A stretch of DNA of 64,000 nucleotides, taken from UBA1858 sp963976865 (GTDB taxonomy: Bacteria; Pseudomonadota; Gammaproteobacteria; UBA4575). The first letter of the stretch is position 1, and each line of letters begins with the position of its first letter. Shown in pieces: positions 35,450 through 44,148 of this stretch. The notes under the pieces were generated by a model. That model searched no databases, had not been told where the DNA came from, and worked only from the letters and a program-made list of their open reading frames with translations. The stretch lies in NCBI GenBank assembly GCA_963976865.1, contig CAXBLY010000009.1, forward strand, positions 39,447 to 103,446, written 5' to 3'. The translations under genes were made by a program, and so were the position numbers.

Positions 35450-37387
35450 CTATGTATTGAGCCGGTTTGAAATAATATCTTCTACCACGGAAGGATCGGC
35501 AAGTGTTGATGTATCACCGAGATCATCCACCTCATTGGCGGCGACTTTGCGTAGAATTCGACGCATAATTTTACCCGAGCGTGTTTTGGGTAAACCAGGT
35601 GCCCACTGGATAAAGTCTGGTTTGGCAAAAGGCCCGATTTCTTTTCTGACTAATTCTATCAACTCCTGTTTCAAGTTATCGCTGGGCTCTATACCGACCA
35701 TTGTGGTGACAAAACAGTATATAGCCTGACCTTTTATGTCATGAGAACAACCCACGACCGCAGCTTCCGCTACTGCTTCGTGTAGCACTAAAGCGCTTTC
35801 AATTTCTGCAGTACCCAGACGGTGCCCGGATATATTCAGTACATCATCGACACGTCCAGTGATCCAGTAATATCCATCTTTATCCCGTCGACAGCCATCT
35901 CCGCTGAAATAGTAACCGGGGAATTGTGAAAAATAGGTGTCGATAAATCTCTGGTGATCACCGTAGACGGATCTCATTTGACCCGGCCAGGGGAATTTCA
36001 TTGCTAAATTGCCCTGGCACTCTCCGCTCAACTCATTACCTTCATCATCCAGAATGACGGGTTGAACACCAAAGAAAGGTAATGTGGCTGATCCGGGTTT
36101 GAGGTCAATAGCACCAGGCAGTGGTGTAATGAGGTGACCGCCTGTTTCAGTCTGCCACCAGGTATCAACTATTGGGCAGTGACCGTTGCCCACCTTGTGG
36201 TAATACCACTCCCAGGCCTCTGGATTAATGGGTTCACCGACAGTGCCCAGTAAACGCAGACTGCTGCGACTGGTTTTTTCTAAAAATTCATTACCCAGTG
36301 CCATCAGGGCGCGAATAGCGGTTGGTGCGGTATAAAAAGATTTAACCTGATGTTTGTCTATCACTTGCCAGAACCGGCTGCCATCCGGGTAATTGGGGAC
36401 ACCTTCAAACATTAATGTTTGTGCACCGTTGCATAACGGCCCGTATAAAATATAGGTATGTCCTGTTACCCAGCCTACATCTGCACTGCACCAGTAAACC
36501 TCATTATCTTTATAGTCAAATACATATTTATGTGTGATGGCAGCATAGAGGAGATAACCACCTGTGGTGTGCAGTACGCCTTTTGGCTTGCCAGTAGAAC
36601 CGGAGGTGTAAAGAATAAATAATGGATCCTCAGCATTCATGGGTTCTGGTGAACACTCGCTGCTCTCGGTAGCGATTAGTTCGTGATACCAGTAATCTCT
36701 GTTTTGTGTCCATGAAATTTCATTGCCAGTACGCTTGACTACGACAACAGTACTGACGTTAGGGCATGCCTGTAGTGCCTGATCTGTGTTTGCTTTAAGT
36801 GGAATCGTTTTGCCACCACGTACACCCTGATCGGCAGTAATGACCACGCGACAATCCGAGTCCAGAATTCTGTCACGAAGCGCATCTGGTGAAAATCCAC
36901 CAAATACAACTGAATGTACTGCACCAATACGTGTGCAAGCGAGCATGGCGATAGCGGCTTCAGGCACCATCGGCATGTAAATACATATGCGGTCACCTTT
37001 TTGTACGCCACGTGACTTCAGAGCATTGGAAAATTTGCAGACTTCTGCATGTAACTCTGCGTAAGTGATATGTTTGTCATCATCAGGGTTATCGCCTTCC
37101 CAGATGATGGCTGTTTGCTGCGCGCGCGTTCCCAGGTGACGATCAATACAGTTGTATGAAACGTTAAGTGTTGCACCTTCAAACCAGCGTATATGACCTT
37201 TATGATAATCCCAGTCCAGGACGTTGTCCCATTTGCTGAACCAGCTAACAAACTGATCTGCCTGTGTTGCCCAAAACTTTTCCGGATCAGACACGGACTG
37301 CTCATACATGGATTGATACTGGCTGGAATTAATAAGCGCTGAAGAACTAAATGAGGCAGGAACTGGGTATCGTTTATCTTCTGACAT
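35450..37387 (-). CDS. acs: Acetyl-CoA synthetase
   Basis: Acs converts acetate, ATP and CoA to acetyl-CoA via acetyl-AMP. The 645-residue length is typical. It shows the adenylation P-loop YTSGSTGKPKG, the acetate-pocket segment VDTWWQTETGGHL, YFSGDG, GRVDDVLNISGHRLGTAEIE, and the conserved C-terminal Lys in LPKTRSGKIMRRIL, which is the usual site of regulatory acetylation. It is monocistronic. A group of inverted half-sites lies 40-75 bases upstream of the start. Confidence 0.97.
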   Translation of the reverse strand: MSEDKRYPVPASFSSSALINSSQYQSMYEQSVSDPEKFWATQADQFVSWFSKWDNVLDWDYHKGHIRWFEGATLNVSYNCIDRHLGTRAQQTAIIWEGDNPDDDKHITYAELHAEVCKFSNALKSRGVQKGDRICIYMPMVPEAAIAMLACTRIGAVHSVVFGGFSPDALRDRILDSDCRVVITADQGVRGGKTIPLKANTDQALQACPNVSTVVVVKRTGNEISWTQNRDYWYHELIATESSECSPEPMNAEDPLFILYTSGSTGKPKGVLHTTGGYLLYAAITHKYVFDYKDNEVYWCSADVGWVTGHTYILYGPLCNGAQTLMFEGVPNYPDGSRFWQVIDKHQVKSFYTAPTAIRALMALGNEFLEKTSRSSLRLLGTVGEPINPEAWEWYYHKVGNGHCPIVDTWWQTETGGHLITPLPGAIDLKPGSATLPFFGVQPVILDDEGNELSGECQGNLAMKFPWPGQMRSVYGDHQRFIDTYFSQFPGYYFSGDGCRRDKDGYYWITGRVDDVLNISGHRLGTAEIESALVLHEAVAEAAVVGCSHDIKGQAIYCFVTTMVGIEPSDNLKQELIELVRKEIGPFAKPDFIQWAPGLPKTRSGKIMRRILRKVAANEVDDLGDTSTLADPSVVEDIISNRLNT

Positions 37388-37428
37388 GGTTCTATTTCTC
37401 CACGATGCTTATAACGTTTTGAGTGTTT

Positions 37429-37463
37429 GTCACTATATTAGTGACTATACTTAAAATAGTCAC
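37429..37463. promoter_or_regulatory. Cluster of GTCACTAT-type half-sites upstream of acs
   Basis: GTCACT (37429-37434) and AGTGAC (37440-37445) are perfectly inverted around five bases. GTGACTAT (37441-37448) and ATAGTCAC (37456-37463) form a second perfect pair that shares the middle half-site. This is operator-like. The spacing does not fit the CRP consensus. It lies between divergent acs and the methyltransferase gene, so it could act on either. Confidence 0.5.
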
Positions 37464-37559
37464 AAATTTGTTTTATCTGAGTCATAAAATACCGGTATCA
37501 CCGAACTATTAAATAATGATTTAATCGTTATTCTAACTATTTTTAATAAAATTAACATT

Positions 37560-38369
37560 ATGTGTGAGTCTTCAACGCATTCGAATAAAATTCTGCCATC
37601 AATCAATGGACAAATTGACTGGGATCGTGTTGCACCCAGTTATCATCAATATATTTTAAGTCCATATGCGCCTCAAATGTTAGAGGAAAAACACAATCAA
37701 TCATGCAGAAATCTGTTGATCAACTATTTGAATAATATTCCAGCGGATGAGTTCTCTAAAAAGAGAATACTGGATTTTGGATGTGGGCCAGGTAATCTGA
37801 TCCCTAGTATGGGTAAAAAGCCGGCCCGCTTGGTTGGAGTAGACAAAAGCAGAGGCTCTATCAATATTACATGTGCCATCGCACAGGAAAATGAAATAGA
37901 TGCTGAATTTATTTGTGATGATATATTAAATATACGTGATGAAGCCGGGTTTGATTTAATTATTTCGTCTAATTCGATTTTGCCAGGGAGCAGGGAAGAA
38001 GTTATTGCAATATTTAAAAAGTTGCATTCATTGTTACTACCAGACGGTAAACTGCTGGCGATATTACCGTCGTTTGATACAACAATGTATCTTAATGAGC
38101 TTAGAGTGAACAATAATGAAACTGTTGACAATATTCTGGTAGATGAAGAAACACTTGCATATGCTGATGACGGTCATCATTTGCAGTGTTATCACACGCC
38201 ACAGTCGATTCGAAATGAAACCTCTTTGTCTGGGCTGAAGCTAATTGCCGATTTGAGAAAAGTCTATTATCCCTGGGAATTATGCCGGCAATTCGGCTAC
38301 GGATATTATCCTCAATCCAAAGAGGAAATCTGGGACTGGTTTATGGTGGCAGAAAAAGCGACGTTATAA
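37560..38369 (+). CDS. Class I SAM-dependent methyltransferase, substrate unknown
   Basis: The 269-residue protein has the SAM-binding motif I ILDFGCGPGNLIPSMG, the acidic ribose-binding VGVDKS, an FICDDIL segment and the post-motif LLLPDGKLLAILPSF. The N-terminal INGQIDWDRVAPSYHQYI resembles small-molecule methyltransferases of the Methyltransf_11/25 type. The substrate is not deducible. It is divergent from acs, and its 3' end overlaps the convergent bcp by six bases. Confidence 0.75.
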   Translation: MCESSTHSNKILPSINGQIDWDRVAPSYHQYILSPYAPQMLEEKHNQSCRNLLINYLNNIPADEFSKKRILDFGCGPGNLIPSMGKKPARLVGVDKSRGSINITCAIAQENEIDAEFICDDILNIRDEAGFDLIISSNSILPGSREEVIAIFKKLHSLLLPDGKLLAILPSFDTTMYLNELRVNNNETVDNILVDEETLAYADDGHHLQCYHTPQSIRNETSLSGLKLIADLRKVYYPWELCRQFGYGYYPQSKEEIWDWFMVAEKATL

Positions 38370-38831
38370 GTTTTTTACTGCTTCAAGTACCTCTGCAACA
38401 TGGCCGTCGACTTTGACTTTTCGCCATTCATTTCTTAACACGCCTTTGTCATCTATCAGGAAAGTGCTTCTTTCAATTCCCATCACTTTTTTTCCATACA
38501 TGTTCTTTTCTTTGATGACGTCAAATTGTCTGCATAATTTCTCTTCACTATCTGATAACAGATCGAAGCTGAAATCCAGTTTTGATTTGAAATTTTCATG
38601 AGACTTGATGCTGTCGCGGGAAACACCAAGTATGACTGTGTTGAGTTTAGTAAATTTTTTCGTGTTATCGCGGAAATTCTCTGATTCTTTCGTGCACCCA
38701 GGTGTGTTATCTTTTGGGTAAAAATAGAGCACAATATTTTTCCCCTTAAGTTCTGACAGGCTTTGTGTTTTATCGCCAGTTGAAGGGAGTTGGAAATTTG
38801 TTACTTTACTTCCGATTTTTAAGGCTGCCAA
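38364..38831 (-). CDS. bcp: Peroxiredoxin, Bcp/PrxQ family
   Basis: Bcp reduces peroxides using thioredoxin. The 155-residue protein has VLYFYPKDNTPGCTKESENF with the peroxidatic Cys46. The resolving Cys usual five residues later in E. coli-type Bcp is replaced (Glu at that position). Another Cys at 100 may serve, or the enzyme may act as a 1-Cys type. STFLIDDKGVL and the C-terminal HVAEVLEAV are family features. Confidence 0.93.
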   Translation of the reverse strand: MAALKIGSKVTNFQLPSTGDKTQSLSELKGKNIVLYFYPKDNTPGCTKESENFRDNTKKFTKLNTVILGVSRDSIKSHENFKSKLDFSFDLLSDSEEKLCRQFDVIKEKNMYGKKVMGIERSTFLIDDKGVLRNEWRKVKVDGHVAEVLEAVKNL

Positions 38832-38918
38832 AACTTTCTGTCTCCTGAATGCAGGTGCATTATGTTTAAATTATTTGTTATTCTGTTGAGAGCTTGTATC
38901 GATTAAGTATATTTAAAA

Positions 38919-39914
38919 ATGAATTTACTTAAAAGCATAATTATTACTATTATTGTCTGTGGCTGCTCTGCGCCAGTTAAAAACTACACAAACAAACTAC
39001 AGGTCAACAGTGCAAGCTATAAGTTTATCGATGAAATTTTTGGATCAGATCTTGAACAATTACCTCAGCTGAAAATACCAGTGTGGGTAAAGCTTCCTGA
39101 TGCCACGAAATTTCAGGCACCATACCCTGCAATAGTACTGCTGCATAGCTCATGGGGATTAAGTTCGCAGGAGAGTTATTATTCTGAAGTGTTTGCTGAA
39201 ATGGGTATAGCCACTTATGTAGTAGATAGTTTTTCACCTCGTGGCGTAGGAAAAACATCAGAAGATCAGTCGCTGGTTTCCAGTGCTTCCATGATTAAAG
39301 ATGCTTATCAGGTGCTCAGTTATCTACAGAATTTACCGGAAATTAATAACCGGAAAGTGGCTGTGATGGGGTTTTCCAAGGGGGGTATTGCTGCATTGTA
39401 TTCGTCATTAAATGAAATTCGCAATGTGGTAAGTGATGATCAGGATGCACTGTTTGCAGCTCATATAGCGTACTATCCATGGTGTGGTATTCGCTTGCAA
39501 AACATGAAAACAACTTCTGTGCCTATCTTGATTCAAGGTGGAAAAAAAGACGTAATCACTCCTGCAAACATGTGTCTTCAACTGATTGAGCAGGAGTTTA
39601 GTCTTGAAGATAAATTGCAGATCAGTGTTGAAATACATGAAAATGCCAGACATGCATTTGACCACCCCATGTTATCAAGAATCCCGATTCCTATTTCCCT
39701 GAATGCACAGGTTCCCGGTTTATGTGAAATACACGAAAATGAACAAGGGAAATTTATTGAAACTCATAAAGGTATAGAAGTAAGCAGTGCTAACATTAAG
39801 ACAGTGCTGGAAGATTGCAGTACTTTTAATGGCATTGCTGGTTACGACAAAGAATCAACACAGGCAGCACTATCTGTTACAAAACAGTTTATTATAAATC
39901 ATCTTCTGCAATAA
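38919..39914 (+). CDS. Dienelactone hydrolase-like lipoprotein
   Basis: The 331-residue protein has a short lipoprotein signal with lipobox VCGC (Cys16). An alpha/beta-hydrolase core follows: AIVLLHSSWGLSSQESYYSEVF, the nucleophile elbow GFSKGG, ILIQGGKKDVITP (acid residue region) and HENARHAFDHP (His region). This order fits the dienelactone hydrolase family, but the nucleophile is Ser, not the Cys of classical enzymes. Substrate unknown. It is followed by a secreted protein gene five bases later, probably the same operon. Confidence 0.75.
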   Translation: MNLLKSIIITIIVCGCSAPVKNYTNKLQVNSASYKFIDEIFGSDLEQLPQLKIPVWVKLPDATKFQAPYPAIVLLHSSWGLSSQESYYSEVFAEMGIATYVVDSFSPRGVGKTSEDQSLVSSASMIKDAYQVLSYLQNLPEINNRKVAVMGFSKGGIAALYSSLNEIRNVVSDDQDALFAAHIAYYPWCGIRLQNMKTTSVPILIQGGKKDVITPANMCLQLIEQEFSLEDKLQISVEIHENARHAFDHPMLSRIPIPISLNAQVPGLCEIHENEQGKFIETHKGIEVSSANIKTVLEDCSTFNGIAGYDKESTQAALSVTKQFIINHLLQ

Positions 39915-39919
39915 ACCCC

Positions 39920-40561
39920 ATGATCCATATGATACCTAAAGTCTTGTACGCCACACTCTTCGTTTGTTTTACGTCTGTTTCATTTGCTCAAAACCAGCAG
40001 GACGCAAGAAGACATATTGAAAGCGTCGCAAAGTCGAAAATTGAGTTTAACCCAGACAGGGTTTTAGTGTGTTCACAGCACGGGTGCAAAAAAATTAGTC
40101 AGGTATCTATTGATAAGGCAACATGGGGTGAGATAACCAGTCGATTTAATACACCCAATCTTGCCGCTGCCACTGAAAGGGCGCTATTGGCTGAATATAT
40201 TGCAGATGTGGAAAAAGTGATGGGAAGAAAAACCCATACTAATTTTGATGTCGGGGGAACATTTAATGCCTACTTTACTAAACAAAATATAGACAGCAAT
40301 CAGATGGATTGTATCGATGAGTCTACTAATACATTGAGCTATCTAAAGATGCTGGAGGTGGAGCATAAAATCAAGTCACATGAAATTGTCGGGCTTGTAT
40401 CCCGTGGTGGTTTACTGGCCGGGTATCCGCATACTGCAGTACTCATTGAAGAGTTTGGCAGTAACGAGAAATATGTAGTCGATTCCTGGTTTTATAATAA
40501 TGGCAGACCTGCTGTGATACTGCCTTATAAAACATGGAAAATAGGCTGGATTCCAAATTAA
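39920..40561 (+). CDS. Secreted protein with possible Cys-His-Asp triad
   Basis: The 213-residue precursor has a signal peptide (cleavage near SFA-QN, residue 23). Its conserved-looking core has MDCIDESTNTLSYLKMLE, GLLAGYPHTAVLIEE and EKYVVDSWFYNNGRPAVILP. The order Cys, His, Asp in these blocks is that of papain or transglutaminase-like enzymes, but this is inference from spacing only. Such proteins are generally annotated as hypothetical. Its 3' end overlaps the convergent 40558-40950 gene by four bases. Confidence 0.6.
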   Translation: MIHMIPKVLYATLFVCFTSVSFAQNQQDARRHIESVAKSKIEFNPDRVLVCSQHGCKKISQVSIDKATWGEITSRFNTPNLAAATERALLAEYIADVEKVMGRKTHTNFDVGGTFNAYFTKQNIDSNQMDCIDESTNTLSYLKMLEVEHKIKSHEIVGLVSRGGLLAGYPHTAVLIEEFGSNEKYVVDSWFYNNGRPAVILPYKTWKIGWIPN

Positions 40562-40950
40562 GGTATTTGTATGAGTGTATCCCGAAGGATGTCTGATAAT
40601 TCCGGGTCAAATAAAATACGTGTGCGTTCTTCCATGACTTGAGTGACGTCTCCACAGTGGTAACGGTTTTTCTGGAATTTCTTAACAAATAGTTTTTTAT
40701 CAGCGGGTGATAAAGAATTAAACTGGTCTTCGCCTGATCGAAAATTCTGGTTTAACTGTTGGATTTCATTTTCAATGGCACTTTTGTACAGTAAAGCGGA
40801 GTCTTTATTTGTTACTTTTTCCAGGAGAATGCGCAGTTCTTTATATTCTTCAGCAAAACTGTTGTCAGTATCAAGAAATGAAGCCGCAGACAAACCAGTC
40901 ATGTGAAGAAAGCAGACAAATGAAATTATAAATAAAATTGGTGTTTTCAT
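40558..40950 (-). CDS. Hypothetical secreted protein
   Basis: The 130-residue precursor has a signal peptide (FIISFVCFLHMTGLSA, cleavage near residue 22). The mature part is helical and charged (EEYKELRILLEKV, IENEIQQLNQNFRSG), with one Cys in RYHCGDV. I do not recognise a family. It is 94 bases downstream of the aat stop on the same strand, so it is probably separate from that operon. Confidence 0.55.
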   Translation of the reverse strand: MKTPILFIISFVCFLHMTGLSAASFLDTDNSFAEEYKELRILLEKVTNKDSALLYKSAIENEIQQLNQNFRSGEDQFNSLSPADKKLFVKKFQKNRYHCGDVTQVMEERTRILFDPELSDILRDTLIQIP

Positions 40951-41044
40951 GGTGTTTCAACAGTTTATGTTCTCTGCTTATGGTAATAGTTGGATATAAA
41001 TACTTGTGGAAGGTTCAGATAAAACAAGTCATTTTGGGTGATGC

Positions 41045-41788
41045 CTAGCGCTGTGCTATCCACTGTTGTATATCTATTTCCGGTAACGCGTTCCAGGCAG
41101 TATGCTGGCATGACTGCTGTGTGAACCTTGCTAGTAATAACATGTATTTTTCTCGAGTCATTGTGCTGCCACCCAATGAGGCCAAGTGCGCCGATGGAAG
41201 TTGAGTGTCAATGATATTGTAACCCCATGTGTCAAGATAGGCAGACAGGTACAACAAAGCAGCTTTGGAGGCATCTGTTTCCCTGCTGAACATGGATTCA
41301 CCAAAAAATATAGTACCAATCGAAATCCCGTATATACCACCTATTAACTCGCCAGATTCACGGCACACTTCCAGAGAATGCGCGTAATTTAATTTATGCA
41401 GATAAGTGTATGCCTGTAGCATGTCATTTGTTATCCATGTGCCTCGGGAATTACTGCGAGGTTCAGCGCAAGCTTTCATAACATCTGTAAATGACCTGTC
41501 AAAAGATATTTTCCAGCGTTGTCTTCTTATGCTGCGTAATAAGCTTTTATGGGCAATAAAATCTTTAGGATATAAAACGCCACGTGGATCAGGTGACCAC
41601 CAGAGTATAGGTTGGTCTTCTTCATACCATGGGAATAGTCCTTCATGATAGGCGCGCAATAATCTTGTTGGCGACAGATCACCACCGGCAGCAACTAAGC
41701 CTTCAGGCTCTTTTAAAGCAGACTCTGCATGAGGGAAGGGGGCGTAAGGGTCGTGTGGGTCCAGCCACGGCAGGTTAATGTCTTTCAT
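41045..41788 (-). CDS. aat: Leucyl/phenylalanyl-tRNA-protein transferase
   Basis: Aat adds Leu or Phe to N-terminal Lys or Arg, marking proteins for ClpAP through the N-end rule. The family pattern begins INLPWLDPHDPYAPFPHAESAL, then GLVAAGGDLSPTRLLRAYHEGLFPWY, ILWWSPDPRGV, GGIYGISIGTIFFGESMFS and a C-terminal DTQLPSAHLASLGG. I chose ATG 41788, which fits the family start and leaves five bases to the upstream gene stop. The clpA/clpS and ate1 neighbours seen in many relatives are absent. Confidence 0.95.
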   Translation of the reverse strand: MKDINLPWLDPHDPYAPFPHAESALKEPEGLVAAGGDLSPTRLLRAYHEGLFPWYEEDQPILWWSPDPRGVLYPKDFIAHKSLLRSIRRQRWKISFDRSFTDVMKACAEPRSNSRGTWITNDMLQAYTYLHKLNYAHSLEVCRESGELIGGIYGISIGTIFFGESMFSRETDASKAALLYLSAYLDTWGYNIIDTQLPSAHLASLGGSTMTREKYMLLLARFTQQSCQHTAWNALPEIDIQQWIAQR

Positions 41789-41793
41789 TTTGA

Positions 41794-42936
41794 TCAGCGA
41801 TATGGTGACAAACTGAGTAATTCCTGACATTGATCGCGCATTGCACGTTGCTCGCGCTCACAGAATGTATAAATGGGTTGCTGAAATTCCTGATTGCTTA
41901 CCCAGTGTGCCGACCAGGTTTTAGTAGGCAGAAAGCCGCGTGTTATTTTATGTTCACCTTGTGCGCCAGGTTCAAAGGTCTGTAATTTATTCTGTATGCA
42001 GAATTCAATACCCTGGTAAAAACAGGTTTCAAAATGCAGGCTTTTATATTCTTTCTGACATCCCCAGAAACGCCCGTACAGTGTAGTGTCGCCACGCAGG
42101 GTGATGGCACATGCAATATATTCATTTTCAAGTAGTGCAAACATAAATACGACTTGATGTCCCATGGTCTGGCAGATCTCCTTGAAAAAGTTAACGTTTA
42201 ATGTGGGTACTCCAGACTTTCTGTCAAAAGTATCCTCATAAAAGCGCTGGGCAATTTCAATTTGCTGTTCGCTTGCATCGTTACCCTGAATGATATTAAC
42301 AACAATTTTTTGTTCTTCAACCATGCGTCGCTCACGTTTTACCTTTTTACGCTTGCGAGAAACAAAAGTGGAAAGAAAATCATCAAAACTGGTGTAATTA
42401 TGATTTTTCCAGTGATACTGACAACCCAGCCGTAACTGTAAATCATTATTTGAGCAGATTTGCGTGTCCTCGGCGTTAGTGAACAGCCAATGCATTCCAC
42501 TCATATTCAATTTTTCTGCAACCCTGATGATTTGTCTGACCATCATTGATTTGATGGCAGGCTCTTTTGATAGCAATCGTGCGCCGGTCACAGGATTGTA
42601 TGGAATTGAAGACACCAGCTTTGGATAATATTTTATGCCTGCCTGTTCATAGGCGGATGCCCACGACCAGTCAAATACAAATTCACCATAAGAATTGGTT
42701 TTGATATATAAAGGGCACAGGCCGACTAGTTGCCCGATGCTGTCCCGCACAGACAAGTGATAAGGGAACCAGCCAAACTGTTCTCCTACACACTGATGAT
42801 TTTCCAGCGCAGCCAGGAATTCGTAACGAATAAAAGGGTCGGCTGTTCCAGACAGAGAATTCCACTCGTGGGCAGGGATTTCACTAATAGAAGGGTGAAA
42901 GCAAAGCGCGAGTGCCTTGCTTTCTTCATCGCTCAT
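41794..42936 (-). CDS. DUF482 (FemAB-like) protein
   Basis: The 380-residue protein carries the DUF482 hallmarks: DPFIRYEFLAALENHQCVG near the start, VFDWSWASAYEQAGIKYYPKLVSSIPYNPVTGAR, SSFDDFLSTFVSRKRKKVKRER-like basic patch, and FEPGAQGEHKITRGFLPTKTWSAHW. These are GNAT/FemAB-fold proteins sometimes called peptidoglycan-related; the activity is not established. It lies between trxB and aat in one minus-strand operon. Confidence 0.88.
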   Translation of the reverse strand: MSDEESKALALCFHPSISEIPAHEWNSLSGTADPFIRYEFLAALENHQCVGEQFGWFPYHLSVRDSIGQLVGLCPLYIKTNSYGEFVFDWSWASAYEQAGIKYYPKLVSSIPYNPVTGARLLSKEPAIKSMMVRQIIRVAEKLNMSGMHWLFTNAEDTQICSNNDLQLRLGCQYHWKNHNYTSFDDFLSTFVSRKRKKVKRERRMVEEQKIVVNIIQGNDASEQQIEIAQRFYEDTFDRKSGVPTLNVNFFKEICQTMGHQVVFMFALLENEYIACAITLRGDTTLYGRFWGCQKEYKSLHFETCFYQGIEFCIQNKLQTFEPGAQGEHKITRGFLPTKTWSAHWVSNQEFQQPIYTFCEREQRAMRDQCQELLSLSPYR

Positions 42937-42962
42937 GAAAGGGTAAACGCGTAATGATTAAA

Positions 42963-43931
42963 TTATTTGGTATCCAGTTGATCCAGATATCGTTCGGCAT
43001 CAAGTGCTGCCATACAACCGGTGCCTGCTGAGGTGATAGCTTGTCGGTAAACATGGTCCATGACATCGCCCGCTGCAAATACACCTTCAGCACTCGTGGC
43101 GGTTGCATTGCCCGATAAACCACTTTGTACTTTGATATATCCACCTTCCATGTCTAGCTGACCTTCAAAAATACCCGTATTAGGCTTATGTCCGATAGCA
43201 ATAAACACACCTTTCAGGTCAATCTCCTGTGTGGAATCATCTTTAGTACTCTTGATACGCATTCCGGTCACACCAGAACTGTCACCAAGTACTTCATCCA
43301 GTGTGTGATTCCAGGCAATGGTAATATTGCCGTTCTTTTCACGCTCAAATAATTTATCCTGAAGAATTTTTTCCGAACGAAGGCTGTCTCTTCTATGCAC
43401 GAGAGTCACACTGGAGGCAATGTTCGATAAATATAATGCCTCTTCCACTGCAGTATTACCTCCGCCAATGACGGCGACATCCTGCTGTTTGTAGAAAAAA
43501 CCATCACAGGTGGCACATGCGGATACGCCTTTACCTTTAAAAGCCTCTTCAGAGTCCAGACCCAAATACATGGCTGATGCACCCGTGGCAATTATCAAGG
43601 CATCGCAGGTGTATTTGCCATTGATGTCGCCATTGAGCGTGTATGGTTTTTTGCTGAAATCGACAGACTGAATATGGTCAAAAATAACTTCAGTCCCATA
43701 GCGTTCAACATGGGCCAGCATACGCTGCATTAGATCAGGTCCCTGTAATCCTTCTACGTCGCCGGGCCAGTTATCCACTTCCGTTGTGGTCATCAGCTGA
43801 CCGCCTTGTTCCAGGCCGGTAATAATGACTGGATTCAGGTTGGCACGAGCAGCGTAGACGCCTGCGGTATAACCTGCAGGTCCTGAACCCAATATAATCA
43901 GCTTGTGATGTCGACTGTCGCTCATTGACAT
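42963..43931 (-). CDS. trxB: Thioredoxin reductase
   Basis: TrxB reduces thioredoxin with NADPH through FAD and a disulfide. The 322-residue protein has the normal length and shows ILGSGPAGYTAGVYAARANL (FAD), GGQLMTTTEVDNWPG, the redox motif CATCDGFFY, the NADPH fold VIGGGNTAVEEALYLS and GVFAAGDVMDHVYRQAITSAGTGCMAALDAE. It leads the trxB-DUF482-aat operon and is divergent from ftsK, a common gammaproteobacterial arrangement. Confidence 0.97.
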   Translation of the reverse strand: MSMSDSRHHKLIILGSGPAGYTAGVYAARANLNPVIITGLEQGGQLMTTTEVDNWPGDVEGLQGPDLMQRMLAHVERYGTEVIFDHIQSVDFSKKPYTLNGDINGKYTCDALIIATGASAMYLGLDSEEAFKGKGVSACATCDGFFYKQQDVAVIGGGNTAVEEALYLSNIASSVTLVHRRDSLRSEKILQDKLFEREKNGNITIAWNHTLDEVLGDSSGVTGMRIKSTKDDSTQEIDLKGVFIAIGHKPNTGIFEGQLDMEGGYIKVQSGLSGNATATSAEGVFAAGDVMDHVYRQAITSAGTGCMAALDAERYLDQLDTK

Positions 43932-44148
43932 TAAATCTCCATGTTTTGATGTGATAAATGTGTGAATAAATACACTCGTAATTTCGAGACGTATCTTACG
44001 TAGCTCTTATAGTGGGGGCAAATATAAGTAAACCAAGCGATATTTAGATTAACCTGTGATTTCGCAAGGTTGTTTTAAATTTAGACTTGACAAGAAAGAA
44101 TAAAAAATCAATGATTTAGATACTATTGTTGACCTATATACTTAGAAA

